Below are positions 1-13,700 of a stretch of DNA of 64,000 bases, piece after piece. How positions within the stretch are numbered: the first letter of the stretch is position 1; each line of letters starts with the position of its first letter. Origin of the DNA: Breviolum minutum Mf 1.05b.01 (Eukaryota > Sar > Dinophyceae > Suessiales > Symbiodiniaceae); the NCBI GenBank assembly GCA_000507305.1, contig DF239907.1, positions 62,001 to 126,000 of the forward strand. Direction: 5' to 3'. The position numbers were made by a program, and so were the translations under genes. Under the pieces are notes generated by a model. That model saw only the letters and a list, made by a program, of their open reading frames with translations, was not told the DNA's origin and ran no database searches.

Positions 1-361
1 TTCATGAAACACAATGAAACATGTATGTATGAGTGTGTGGTATATAGTTTTATGAATGTATATAGACTGTTCTCTGTATATGTATAGTATAATGTTTAGC
101 ATACAATGTGAATAACGCGCTTATTATACATCCTGTACGAATTTATATACTTACTGTAAACTGTGGCCGGTGGCCTGTGACATCCATTTGATGATGCTTT
201 TCTTTGTTCTCCATGTGAAGTTGATTGAAGTGGATGAACTATCAGCAATCATTGGTTGATCAAGTCAGTGCAGACGCATTCCTTAAAGATCCTTAAAGTG
301 AACGAGATTTGTTCATGGAAATTGCTTTATGACTTTGCTTGGTGTTTGGACTGCATCGCAG
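1..361. other. Left edge, presumed intron of the dynein gene
   Basis: AT-rich sequence with no exon that I can assign. The first recognisable dynein exon begins near 362. The N-terminal tail of the protein (several hundred to over a thousand residues in this family) must lie to the left of the window, so this stretch is presumably intron. Confidence 0.5.
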
Positions 362-1784
362 GAGCAGTTCAATCCAAAGGACGCTAGTTTCACGCTGCAG
401 CGTGTCATGGATTTGGGCCTTATCAACCATGCCACTTCTGCTGATATTGGCACGTTTTCATAGGATTAGGATACTTTCCTTCCGGAAAGGTTTGTCGCGT
501 GGCATCCTTCATTATTTTCGGTGACGTTCTTCTGTACCAAGGCCGATCTCATTGCCCGCCTTTGCGATGATGCCAAGAAAGAGGCAAAGATTGAGAACGG
601 CCTGGAAGACATTGCCAGGCTTCGGTGGGTTGTGGTTCACTGTAGCCGGAAAAAAAGCATGAAGTCATGAAAACGCTATTTCTGGTGTTCATTCAAATCA
701 TTACATAATTGGCAATGGATATGCTCATTTTTCCAGTCCAATCTTGCACGATGGCATCAGGATTTGGTCGACCATGACCATTGATGTAGTGGAGCACAAG
801 GGTGACGCGTTGGAACCTAAGGACTTGTTTGTTTTGCGGTGAGAAATAAAAGATCCATCGGAGATCTTAGTGTTTCTATTTGTTTTTGTTGGTTGCTTCA
901 ACTTGACACATTTGACATCAAGGTTCAAAGTGCGAAGCACTGAGGAGCTTTACCAGGCAACCTGTTGCAGACATCAGTTTCCTTGAGGATTAGAGAGTAA
1001 ACTGCGTAATTGACCAAGGCATTGGATGAGAATATCCAAGCGCTTTCCTCCTACAAGAGCGAGAACCTCGAATTTGACAGTTCATCTGAAGAAGCCTTTG
1101 CAAGAAAAAGGCTGTCAAGGGGACAGAATGTGTGTTCCAATTGTTTTAATTGATCATGATTCTCAAGCACTGACTGTACTGAGGTTCGCCTTTCTACCTA
1201 CCATTCGCTCCCAAGGCGAGATATTATTGTCAGATTTCATGAACTTTGGATGAAGAATGGGTTTTGACAGGCCTCAAAAGCCACCTGAATCTGTTCTTAA
1301 ATGATTGGCAGGTGGAATATTGGGAGAAAACCTTGGCTCACATCTCAGAAGTCACAGAGTCAATCCAATCAGTGCAGAAGTCCTGGATGCATCTTGGCTG
1401 TGTCATTGACGAAAAAAAACACCATCAAGAATCAAGTACACCTCTCAAACAAATTCTCCCAAGTAAATGACTCGTGCTACGTGTTTTTCCAGATGTTGCA
1501 AATTCTGAAAAAGGGTCATCACTCAAAAACCATGCGGAAGCTTGTTGGAAGTATATACTCAAAGTGTATGTAAGTAGAATCAAGTTGAGAATGCTGTATC
1601 ATTGCAACCCAAGTGTGGCAGATAAATCCACCCATAATGAACACAGTGTCCAAGGTACTTGGAGAACGTTTTCCGTGGTTCAGAAGATATTCGCCCCCAC
1701 CTACCAGATGAATCAATCATGTTCGATGACGTGAACGAAGGCTTCATCAACATGATGAGGCCAGGGTTGTTGTTGGATTCAATG
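362..1784 (+). CDS. Dynein linker exons, part 1 (DHC_N2)
   Basis: Exon cores: 362-452 ([13 protein letters not shown]), 562-622 ([19 protein letters not shown]), 761-838 ([18 protein letters not shown]), 922-957 ([10 protein letters not shown]), 1019-1112 ([14 protein letters not shown]), 1311-1398 ([23 protein letters not shown]) and 1662-1784 ([28 protein letters not shown]). The linker is the mechanical element that swings across the AAA ring. The order matches the family exactly, including the hallmark run from the WEK helix to the [10 protein letters not shown] segment. Donors include gtgaga after 838 and gc after 957. The exon 1019-1112 is less well matched in its second half. Confidence 0.88.
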
Positions 1785-4700
1785 GTAATTCAAAGGGCAT
1801 AGTCAGTGCTATTGCATCCAATGACTAGCTGTCTACCAGTCGTGAAGCAAAACAAGGAAAGTTTACCAAGAGCCCCTGGCAACCAAAGCCTGCACCCAGC
1901 CGAAGATGCTTGAGACTCTCGGCATTCACAATTGGAAATCTTTCCAAGTGCTTGCTGCTTGCTGTCTTTTGTTCCCTGGAATTCCAGAAATCTTCTCAAA
2001 TCCGTGCCTTCTGTAATTGTTGAGGAACTTGCAGTCCTTCGAAGCTTCTTTGGAGCCATGGATGTGAGAACTTTAATGGAGGCCAATTGCTAATCTGGCA
2101 GACCTATGAATCGATGGAAAACGAATGGAATTGAGTCCAACATACTTCAGCTCGTTTGTATCCCTTGCCATTTCTAGAAACGTCATGCTTATATTCATGC
2201 CTATGCAAATCTTGCACGTTCACTCCACTACAAAGTACTTTTGTTTCTTGCAAAACTACTGCACATGGATTTGCACTCAATTATATAATATTGCAGGTTC
2301 CTTTTGCTCCTGACAAATACGCGGTAATACTTGGGCTGCATGCTAAAGCAGTCAAACAGCTGAGGAGAACATTCAGAAGAAGTTGAATGATTATTTGGAG
2401 AAGAAGCGTGACGGCCTTACGTGTCTTCTTGAATCTTCCTTCTATTTGTCCAGTGCTGCTCATTTAGTAATGCAATCCCAGCATGAATCTGGCATGAATG
2501 ATTGTGGTCGTAATGCGTGTAGTCAGGGTAGTCCTGTAAATAATTGGACCATCTAAATTCATTGTGCACTGGCCTCACTAAACAGCTATTATTGAAATCA
2601 TCGCTATGTATTGATGCAGTGCCAGAAAGTCAGAAAACAAATCTAGGTCAATTCTTCCCTCGCTTCTACTTCATCTCCAATGACGATCTTCTTGAGATTC
2701 TGGGCCAGGCAGGGGGCACTAGAGCTAAAGTTTGGTCGAAGACATGGGGCCATCATTGGCCATGGCCGTGATTAGATATACTATGACTCAAAGCATCTCA
2801 ATTCATACCAAAAATGGATGTTGGAATACAACATGACAAAGAGTGTGGCCCTTTTTGGTACACAACTTCTGAGCCCTGATCCAATCAACTTCTACAAATT
2901 TAGTTGCTTTTCATGTATACAAGTAGTTCCCGGGCGAGCCGGTGGCGGAAGTTTCAAAAGAAAAAAGAACTATATAGCAAAGAAAGAATTTGCCTATAGA
3001 ATGTGCGCAAGATGACCGACCATTGCGATGTCCAAACTGTTTTTTTCGGTTTGAACGAAGCTTTTGCCGTTGCATGGCTGTGATGTCATGCGCTTTGGGG
3101 TGATGTGTTTGTGATTTGACTTGCTTTCAAGTGATGTGGCTAGTTGTGAGGTGATTTGTATTGATTTGTGGTACTACTCCGGTACTACTCTCTACTACAA
3201 AGTACTACTCTGTACTACACAGTACTACGCCAGTACCACTCTGTACTACCCAGTACTACAACGTACTACTCTGTACTACGAAGTACTACGCCAGTACTAC
3301 TCTGTACTACAAAGTACTACAACGTCCTACTCCAGTACTACTCTGTACAACAAAGTACTAGTCCAGTACTACTCTGTACTACAAAGTACTACGCGAGTAC
3401 TACTCTGTACTACAAAGTACTACGCCAGTACTACTCTGTACTACAAAGTTCTACTCCAGTACTACTCTGTACTACAAAGTACTACGCCAGTACTACTCTG
3501 TACTACAAAGTACTACAACGTCCTACTCCAGTACTACTCTGTACTACAAAGTACTACGCGAGTACNATCTGTTGCTTGACTGATCTGTTACTTGACTGAT
3601 CTGTTATTTGACTGATCTTTTACTTGACGGATCTTTTACTTAACTGAACTGTTACTTCACGGATCTGTTACTTTACTGATCTGTTACTTGACTGATCTGT
3701 TACTTGACTGATCTGTTACTTGACTGATCTGTTACTTGACTGATCTGCTACTTGACTGATCTGTTACTTGACTGATCTTTTACTTGACTGATCTTTTACT
3801 TGACTGATCTGTTACTTGACTGATCTGTTACTTTACTGAATTTTCAGCATTTTTAAAAGTTCGTAACTCGGAAGTTTCTCATCCAAACTTCCTTTGATAA
3901 TATATATACACGAAAATATAGAATTTTGCTAGCAGCTTGCATGTTGCAACTCTGCAACTTGCTATTGAAATGGTTCCGAACTGGTGTCAGATCAATGGCT
4001 TCTCACCCGCTGATATACAATCTGGAGCACAGATTTCAGTAATGGGACCGATAATGGCTTATGAGTTCTTTTGCGCTTCGAAGTATCATTCTCTCAGCAC
4101 AGGCTCGCGATCCAGAGCAGGTCCAGAAGCACATCAAGAAGTGTTTTGAAGGCAACTTCTTAAAGATGAGCATTGCATGACAATGCCATTCAATGTGTTT
4201 TGTTCGTGTGATCAGTGCAGAGCGTATCGGTGATGTTTACCTGTACCGATTCTTTTGCTTGTTCGCTCTTCCTGATCCGACGAGGTGTCAAATCATTGGA
4301 GTTGCAGCCTCCAGCGCAGAACCGCAGATGGGAGGCTTACACAATAAAAGTGACTAAGTGACTAGTAGCAGTGATCAGACTGCCATATGCAGAATGGACG
4401 ACATGTTCCGAACATATGCAAGGAAGGAGCTTGTCAGTCATGACAGGCAGTGGGTCTCAATGCTCCAGACGGAGAGAGGGAGAAGATGGTGTCACCTGTG
4501 AAGCTGGAAGGACCTGTAGAGGTGTGCAGTGTGCTGTTTGACCTGAGGGCTGCAAACTAGTGACACAGGGAATGAAAACCGTAAAGTGTGTATGGAAGCA
4601 GCAGGCTGCAAGAGAAATCATCAGCAAATATTGATCAAGTTTGTGTAGACACGAAAGGATTGACTGGTGACTAGTTCAATTTTATTCAATTTTATTCAAT

Positions 4701-7700
4701 GTGAGCTTGATTTTCTTTGCATTTTGTTTTGCGCTGTTGGATATTTTCGGGTCCCAAACTGCTCAGCTTTGAAGGTGTGGTTGGGCTTGGTGGAGCGAAG
4801 AATGTTCGAATCTTTGAAGGCGAAACGTTGCCAAGCCGGACCAAAACCATCCAAAACCTTCCAGCATGTTCGGAATGCAGGGATTTCATGAGATGTCCAT
4901 GTTTTTTTGCAGGCGCACCTTGTCAAGTGCCACAACATGAACATCAACCCGAAGGCCAGCTATCCCACAAACCCGCACATGAACTTGAGCAACTGATGCA
5001 TTTGCATTTGTTGGTGATTGAGAACATAATATTGACAAGCCAAGGCAGTGAAGGTTCTCATCATAGAGGGATTTCCCGTTCACAATGACTTTACATGGTG
5101 CTTCAATTTGGCAAATAGTAGCGAGACGACTTCAAGCGTGAGGCCATGAAGAAGGAGAAATGGGTGAAAGAATTTCTTGGCCAACTTTTGCAGCTTGGCT
5201 GCACAATGTCAGATGGAGATCATGTGATGGATTTTTCCTCTTCTCTTTGTGCGCGCAAGTGCAATTGTGGTAAGTTGCCTATCACAAGGCGTTGGTCCAA
5301 ACTCGATTGGAGCCGTGGGCTTGAAAGCATTCCTTGATCTGAATCTAAATGCAATGAGGATTACTTCTGGGCAGATTGCCTGGACCACAGATTGCGCGGC
5401 TGCACTTGCCAAAGTGGAGAAAGGTCAGAAGAACGCTCTCAGGCCGTTTGTGAGTGTGCCGTTCCACGCTTCTGCTAGACCACATAAGATTTTATGATAT
5501 AATGTGTAGAGAGATGCTCCACAAATCGTAAAAACAAACAAATAAGATCGAAACAGATGTGGATAAATGTGCAGGTTTCAATTTGAACGAGACCCAAAGG
5601 TCGTGTGGGCTCAGTCCACCTTTCTACATTTGCTTGAACTGCGAAGTCTGCAGGATGCTGAAACGAACGCAGAGCAAGTACATCAGCAAGCTGTGCGAAA
5701 TGATCCGAAAGCCATTGACCAAGTACGGTGCTCAAGTAGTCCTTTGAGATTTTTCTTAGCAATGTGGGTAGTGCATTTGGGCACTTTGGGCTAGCATGTA
5801 TCAGCACATCGGTTCCAAGTACATGCCAGCAGGCACTGTACGGAAGTTTCTCTTGCGTAGCAGCCGGCCACCTTGAGCATCCCAGGATCGAACGCAACAA
5901 GCTCGTGGCATTGATCACCATCGAGGTGCATGCTCGAGATGTGCAGGACCGCATGATTGTCCCTTTGGCAGCAAACAGATGAACTTCGACCATATGACCT
6001 TGTACCAAAGATCATCCATGATAGAACTTCAACCCTGCGTGGTGTCTAAATTGCGCTTCTGCCCATTAGTCCACTGAAATTTCCACTGAGAACCTCAAAA
6101 CAGAGTCGCCCAGCAACTTCAATTGGACCTCACAGTTGCGCTTTGAACTGCGAGAGAGCCAGGAGGAGCTGAGTTTGTTGATTAGCAAGTTTGATTTTGC
6201 AGAAAGCATACTGTTCATTTACGGCATATCTTGATTCATTTGTACTTTGGATATCCTTAGATTTTAGATATCTTCAGATGACAGATGATAAAACAAGTTT
6301 GGGATTTTAAGGGATACCTTTGTTGGTGACTTCAATTTTTAGACGGGGTGATGCCGTTACACTTGGAAGATTAAGTGTCATTCCGATGTGACACCAGGAG
6401 GCTGCCGGTGGACAACCCCCAGTGCAGACTTGCGTTGTCCTGCAGACCAACACCACTGCACCTTATGGTCCCCTAGTTGAAGAGTGAAATTGTACGCCAT
6501 GCAAAATGAATCCATGTGACTTGGAGGTTGGTGAAATGAGTTGTCAAAAGTAGAACAAATGGGGCGTAACAATGCTGTTGGCAGGTGTTTGCAAGATTTT
6601 GCTATTTTTTAACAGTCATGTCTCAAAAAGTTCGGCCTCTTAGTGGACTGGCAGGCTATGAGTACCAGGGCAACAACGGTCGTCTAGTGGTCACCCCCAT
6701 GACAGATCGATGCTACATGACGCTCACCACCGCAACCTGCTTGCGTCAAGAAATGTCGTGATGTTCAAGAGAAAACGTCGTTGCTCTGTTTGGCTTTTTG
6801 ATATGTTTTTGCAACAAGTGTCTTAGTCCTTAAACAGATGCTATGTGTCTGCTAGTTGGTCGAGTCATATTATTTATATTATTTCAGTTGCGAAGAGAAT
6901 TTCTAAGCGCAAAGGCCATGCACTTGAAGCGTGGTGGTGCTCCAGCTGGACCAGCAGGCACAGGCAAGACCGAGTCAGTCACTCGGCAAAGTGGCCAGCA
7001 ATCCCCGGAGAAGAACATCTCCTCGCAGTGACAGTTGGGCCTCATCATACGATCCGATTCAGGAAAATTTAGGGCAATTTTAGATGATTCTGGTGCAGAC
7101 CTTCCTTAAAGTCCCAAGCACATCCCACCGGTTGTGGAGGGACCTCATCTCTCACACATGATGGCTTAAATGTATCATTCGAGCAAAGGTGAAGGACTTG
7201 GGCAAAGGCATGGCTATGCAACTTGGACACAGTTGTGTACAGTGTGGATCTTTGTTTTGTATTTGTTTTATTTTGTTTGTGTTATGTATGCAGCGAAAAC
7301 GGAGAGGAAAAAACACGTGTGTCTGTTGCAGAGATAGGCCATTCAATCATTTGATTGGCTTGATAGTTTCATAATGTTTCATACAGAGTGCAATGGAGTG
7401 ATAATGTCAGCCCCTGGCATTTTTTCTCACGACTGCGTTTTCATCGAGCTACTACTCGCAAGGTATGTGATTGTCTTCAACTGTTCTGATGGCCTTGACT
7501 ACAAATCATTGGGTCGTATGTTTTCGGGTTTGGCCCAGCACCTTGGACTAAGTGAGATGTGACGAGAGGTGAGATGGCAAGGCAACGGCATCAAGTGTTT
7601 AAAATGACTTGTAATAGTCCTGAATGTGCACGAAACTTTTCCACTGGAATTGATTCGAACTGGATGCGTTTTGCTCTTGAGGTGTGGCTGCTGGGGCTGC

Positions 7701-10700
7701 TTCGATGAGTTCAATCGTATCGATGTTTCTGTATTGCACCTTGGCGCAAAACCGCCCAAAGTGGAACGTAGCGTTGCTGATCAACAGACATGCTTCAAAG
7801 TGGGACCGGCTGGAGAATGATTTTATTGTATTGATGTGCCACTAGAACAAGTGAGTTACACAGGATCTAGAAAGGGTATGAAAGGGTGTCATTATGTTCA
7901 AGCAGCATGTCAGCAGAGTACATTGCCTAACAGGTCCGTGGTGGCAGTGCAGATCATGACGATTCAGGCTGCATTGAAGGAAGAAAAGGAGAAGTTCCTT
8001 TTCGAGGACTGCACCTTGCCGTGCAGAGATTCACACAAACGAATAAGTGGCCCCGGATCTTCAATTAAATATAGATTCTTCATGTGCTGCAGGACATCCT
8101 CATTAGCTTGAAGAGGACTTGTGCTGTTGCTTGGAAGAAGCCAAGCCAACAAGGGCTGCAGCTGGAAACGTGGTAGGAGAGCGGAGGGCTTTGTCGAAGG
8201 AGGTGGGTTGAATTTTGAGTCAAAGCCAGGCAGGCGGGCGATGGTCATTTTATTGTGTGGATACAGTCGAATGTACTTAAGTATAAATATATGTATTACA
8301 CGCATTTCATATGCTCATATGATATTTGCCACAGGTGGGTGGGATGGCATTAACTTTGAGGGGGGGTAGGACCGTAGAATGATGTCGAGTCCCATAAAAA
8401 GATATGATACATAGAAATCTGAAGACTGGACACCTGAGGTTTTCATCACCATGAACCCTGGCTATGCCGGCCGTTCTGAACTTCCTGACAACCTGAAAGC
8501 ACTTTTCCGACCAGTGGCAATGATGGTCCCAGATTTGGCAATGATCATGGACACTTGGCTTTAGATCTCAAAGATCCGAAAGGTTTGGATAATTGCCACG
8601 CCATGACTCAAACGGTCTACACAGCTGCGAACGATTGAAGAGTGCGATTCTTTTAGCCAAGGAAATCATGCTTGTCTCGGAAGGCTTGCGTCGGTTTGCT
8701 GGGCTCAGTTGTTGTTTATACGACAAGTTTTTCTGTTGTAGTTTTCAAGTTCGTGACAAAGTGAGTTGACCACTATGAAAATGATATTAACATGGAGATG
8801 AAGCAGAAGCTAACCAGCCATGTGCATTTGTGCCTGGCTGGCTCTTGCGAAAGGCTTCAAGGACTTCAAGATGTTGGCAAAGAAAAAGTTCACCCTGTAT
8901 CAGATGATGTTGCAGCAGATGTGGTTGCCTTAGATGTTTTGAATCAAGAAGGAGATAAGACAGTGCTGTGTAAATTAGGAGTGCTCGCCTAACAAATTCA
9001 TGTGCAAGAGCAAAGTTCTAAGCTGGGCAAATTATGCCAGTGCAGATGGAATTGTCAGCTCGCAAGGTCCAAACAGCATCACTACGACTTTGGTCTGCGA
9101 AACATCAAATCGGTGCTGGGTTGTGCTGGAGCTCTGAAGCGGAAGGCGCTTGGGTACACGGGAAGCAAACTCACTGTCAAGTTGAACACACTCGATCTAT
9201 CCTTAGCTTAGTGTGTTGACATTATCCTACTCTTCATGCATTGGAAAGATTTGCAAGTGGAGTCGTTTGATGCAGTAGCTGCATGATTTTGGATTCAAGC
9301 AACTCAAAATCTCATGTCAGGGTTGGCTCAACATCCACGTCATTTGTTGAAGTGTGCTGTACGTATGCAATTGGACAAGTGAGTGTAAATCTCACGCAGT
9401 CCCATTGCTGCACATCTAGGAGCCCGACATGCCAGAGCAGATCCTGCTAATGCGTGCCATCAACGATGCTTTGTTCAATCAATGAGCACGAATGTCCGGT
9501 TCCACATTGGTATCTTTAGCCGGACAAAGCTGGAAGTAAATTGTCGAGTTGCTGATTTCATTGTGAAGCCAAGGACATGAACGCTCCAAAGTGGGTATCA
9601 CAAGATGTTCCGCTATATAAAGCACTTCTGAGCGATATTTTCCCAGGACTGACCGATCTCAAACCTCCAAAAGATTCGTTCGAGTCAAGGATGAAGGCAG
9701 AGCTCTGCAAAAGATCTCTGTAAAGGCAGAATTCCGTTGCACGTATCTCACTATGCAATACTATTGCTATGATACGGGTACTTTGTATTATCTATATACA
9801 GTAATGATATTTATGATATGCTTTTATATTTGCTGAAAAAGCTTATCATGTCACATGAGGCAACATGTACCATGCGTGTATTCCTTTATACCATGTTTGT
9901 TATTTTCATTTATCCGACATTGCAGGAGTCGAGCTTCCTGTGCCTGACTATGGCAAGCTGGAAGAGGTGATACGGCAAGTTTTGGACGAGATGGGATGCC
10001 AAAAGGTCCAGCATTCTGTGGACAAATGCATCAGCATCTATGAGACTCGAATAAATGGATATAAATGGCATATCAAAGTTTCTGGGTTCGTTGTCTTGAC
10101 ATGTCTTAAGAACATATTTCTTACATGATGTATATGTGTTTGTTTGTTGTACTACACTTTTGGTCTCAGGAAATGGAGTTGCCTAGAAATACTGGGTGTT
10201 TTTCACTATTTCAATCAACAAACCGTACTTCTAAGCATGCGTGTGTTTGGGAACCTCCTTGACACAATTTTCATGTTGGCACAGTGATACCACAAGCTTT
10301 GCTAAGGAGACGAAGATTACCCGCCATGGCAATATGCTGGTAGGTGGTACGCTCGGAGGCAAGAGCGTTTGCTGGAAGACTTTGGCCAAGGCCAAATGCA
10401 TTTTGAAGTCCATGGGTCAGGAAGGTGCCTTGGCCTCTCTGAGAAAGCACCTGGAAGTTGAAGAAAAATTTCATTCACTTTATACACGTGGATTTTTTTT
10501 TCCTCACCTTTTGGGCGACTCTCAAACTATCAATGTGATACAGTTATATACAGTTTGCAGCTGGCGTAGCAATGAGCTGAACTTTGATGCGATCCATCGC
10601 CTTGCAAAGGTATGGAGAAGGTGGTGTTTGACATTATCAATCCAAAGTCTATCACCATGATGCTTGGAAAATGAATATGAGGCAGCTGCATGTGGCATCC

Positions 10701-13700
10701 AACTATCGCTTCCGTAATGGTGAGCTTATTTACCAGGTTTCACAATGAAGCATGCTGATATTGTGTTGCAGAAGTGCAAAAGTACGCGAAGTCCATCGGA
10801 TTACTGTCGGACCTGGACGTGTATCGTTTGTTTGTCTAGGAATGAGCTTTACGGCGCATATGATGCTGCAACCATGATGGAATGGACGGATGGCGTGCTG
10901 TCCTCCATCATGAGGCGGATGTGCCAGGAACCTCGGCACAAACTTGCCACATAATCAATGAAGCAGAAGAAGCATGATGAAGCAGCATTGGAATTGCACT
11001 GTGAACAACTTGCAGAGTGCGTGATTAAAGGGGAGGCAGACCGAATCTTGTAGTGTTTTGTTTGTACTTCCATGCCTCCCTTTGGAGTATGACATTGTTG
11101 CTGCTTGCAGGATGAAAAACCCGATGAGAAGTGGCTGGTGCTGGACGGGCCAGTCGATACCCTGTGGATCGAGTCCATGAATACAGTGCTGGACGACAAC
11201 AAGGCAAGCTTTGCAGGTTTCATTCCATGATAGAAGATAAATGAATATGATACAAATACATCATTACATCCGGATATTTATGTATATTCCATACTTGTAT
11301 CAATTTTATCCTTCAGCGAAATCAAGCTGTGGGTTGCCTTATTCGATAAAATTGGCCTGTTTCCAAAATTCCTGCGCAGGTGTTGACCTTGATCAACGGA
11401 GACCGAATCAGCATGCCACCAATGGTGAGGTTGCTCTTTGAGGTTGCGGACCTTGCTCAAGCTTCTCCGGCGACAGTAAGTCGAGCAGGTATGGCAACTA
11501 AGCAGCATTGATGGGAATGATGGGAACTTGGGGTGATACAAATTGGATATATTGTTTGCTTTTGGGACCACCTAATTGAATGTATTTTGAGGTGACCTTT
11601 CAAAAACAATTTGGGAGGTTGTGGGAATGTTGTTGTCACCTCACATTTGTTCGACAGAGTGCCACTACAGTTTCGGTGTTGAAGAGAATATCATTCGTGC
11701 AAAGATTGGAAGTTAAATGACATATTTGTCATATGTTTCGGGCGTTTAAGCCCCGAATGAGCCAATCGAGGTGTACTTCGATCCACCAGACCTGGGATGG
11801 GAACCATACTTCAAGTCATGGGTGGAGAAGTTCATCCCTACCAACCGGCAGCAGGATGCTACTTGCTTTTCAATGCAGCCCTTGGCAACCTCAAGACACC
11901 TCATCATAGATCCACGGAAAATCGAACAGTGATCCCAAGTCCAAAAAGATTTTCAACAAATTATGTTGGATATCAAGGTACTATTATCATCTATAACTAC
12001 AATATTGTACTATACAGTATACTGTACATATAGTATAGTATCAAAAATGATCTACAGGATCGCCTGCTTAAGATAGTGTCTTATGGTTTGAAATGAAACA
12101 CATGATATGCAAGATACAATTTGATTTAGAGACAGGTTTCTAATGCTAGTTACGTTGTGATACTAGGGTATTATGTGTGTTTGTGCATGTTTGCAGTTAC
12201 AGAGATGAAATGAGTTCTGTATGTGTATCTGGGACTGATTTCCATAATATGTCCCCTCTCTCTCTTGACTGCATTGGAAGTCGGGCTTGCTCGGTGGATT
12301 TGTTTCCATTTCTGAAGTTCTCTTGAAGTGCGTTTCCTTCTCAAATCCGTCCATGTTCCTTGGGGCTCATGTGTTTTCTAGTCCTTTCATTTCATGTCAC
12401 GTCATATTTCTTTTTTGTTCCCTTGACTTCTTTGTCTTTCATTCATGGTTCTTTCATTTTCTCATCATTTTGGCTCTTGTGGTTGTGGGTGTTGGCTATT
12501 GTGATTCTAGCTTTTGAAGCCGAAAGCTGGCAGCTTGCAGATTTTGCCTTTGCGGCGTTGTGGGACTGGGCGTTTGTGGCGATTTATGGTACTTTACTGG
12601 CGTTTGTTTTTTCGCGTTTTATGACTTAATTCAGAATTCCTAGCATTGTCGCTCGTTGTTTTATACACGTGGTTTCACCCTTGTACCTTTTCAATGTGTT
12701 TTAGTTACTGGCATAGACCCTGCCTGCCCTTCCTGGGAGGGGACGTTTTGGTTGAGGGAGAAAAATCGTGAGACCCTGCATGTTGATTACGATAAGTCTT
12801 TCGTTCACGATCTGTTCAAGGAGCTATTCGGTATATTATATGCGCAGAGTTCGTTTCCGCCGTGAATATTTCCACACATGTGTGGGTTTGTGTGTGTGTG
12901 TGCATTTCCCTTCTTGCTTATTTTCTTGCAAACTTCCCCGAAACTAAATCCGAAGCCTCCGAAGCTGCAATCATGTTCAATCCTCATTTGCGAAGAGCTG
13001 AAGCACTGAAGGTTATGACTGTGGCAGAGAAGTGGATTCCAAAGTGTCTCAAGATTCGCAAGACTTGCATTGAGCTGGCTCCAATTGTGGATACAAATGC
13101 AGTGATATCGCTTACCCGAGCCTTGCCTCCCAAGAGAAAGCGACACTGGTGACAATGCGTGTGGCATATGTTTCATGCTATGTCTGAAATGTGTTTTTTG
13201 GATGTTTTTGACAAGTAGACAAGCACCACTCGCTGCAAAGGTTCAGGGTTCCCACACCTCCACCATGATGATGTACATCACATCGTGCATCACTTGAGGA
13301 TTGATCATGTCATGTGTTTTCTACAGTCGAAAGAATTTTGAGGCCTCTATGAGACCCTTGCCCCCAAGATTGACATCGAGAGCTTTGGGGACAAAACACT
13401 GGAAGCATTGGACAAGTTGTTTGCGTTCTCTCTGATTTGGTCTCTGGGATCAAGCATCACAGAGGCCAGCAAGATGATTTCTTCAGACTTCTTGGATACA
13501 GTGTAGAAGATGTAGAACTGACTTCCATTGCCTTTGACATGTTCTTGCTTCTGCGAGGCATCTCGACCAGCTTTTGACCAATGTGTGCGAGAGGTAGAGA
13601 GTCCTAGCTGCAATGTGAAGAACCTGCAACACATTTACCTGTAAGGATTGTACACAATCAGGAGATCGTGACAAGAGAAACTTGTAGCTGTATATGTGCG

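Noticed and set aside
3121-3599. Tyr/Ser/Thr-rich open frames of 66-152 codons
   Set aside because: They are the translation of the TACTAC satellite in three frames and include the N; no protein character.
3567-3836. CRISPR-like array
   Set aside because: The 16-bp units are head to tail with no spacers, in a eukaryotic intron.
11641-11700. Second [11 protein letters not shown] piece after the AAA2 ASPATVSR exon
   Set aside because: It resembles the previous exon's end, but the family has this segment once and phase does not fit; taken as chance.
12500-12600. [11 protein letters not shown] as an AAA3 segment
   Set aside because: The true equivalent ([12 protein letters not shown]) is at 13420-13450 in the correct order; this is coincidence in T-rich intron.
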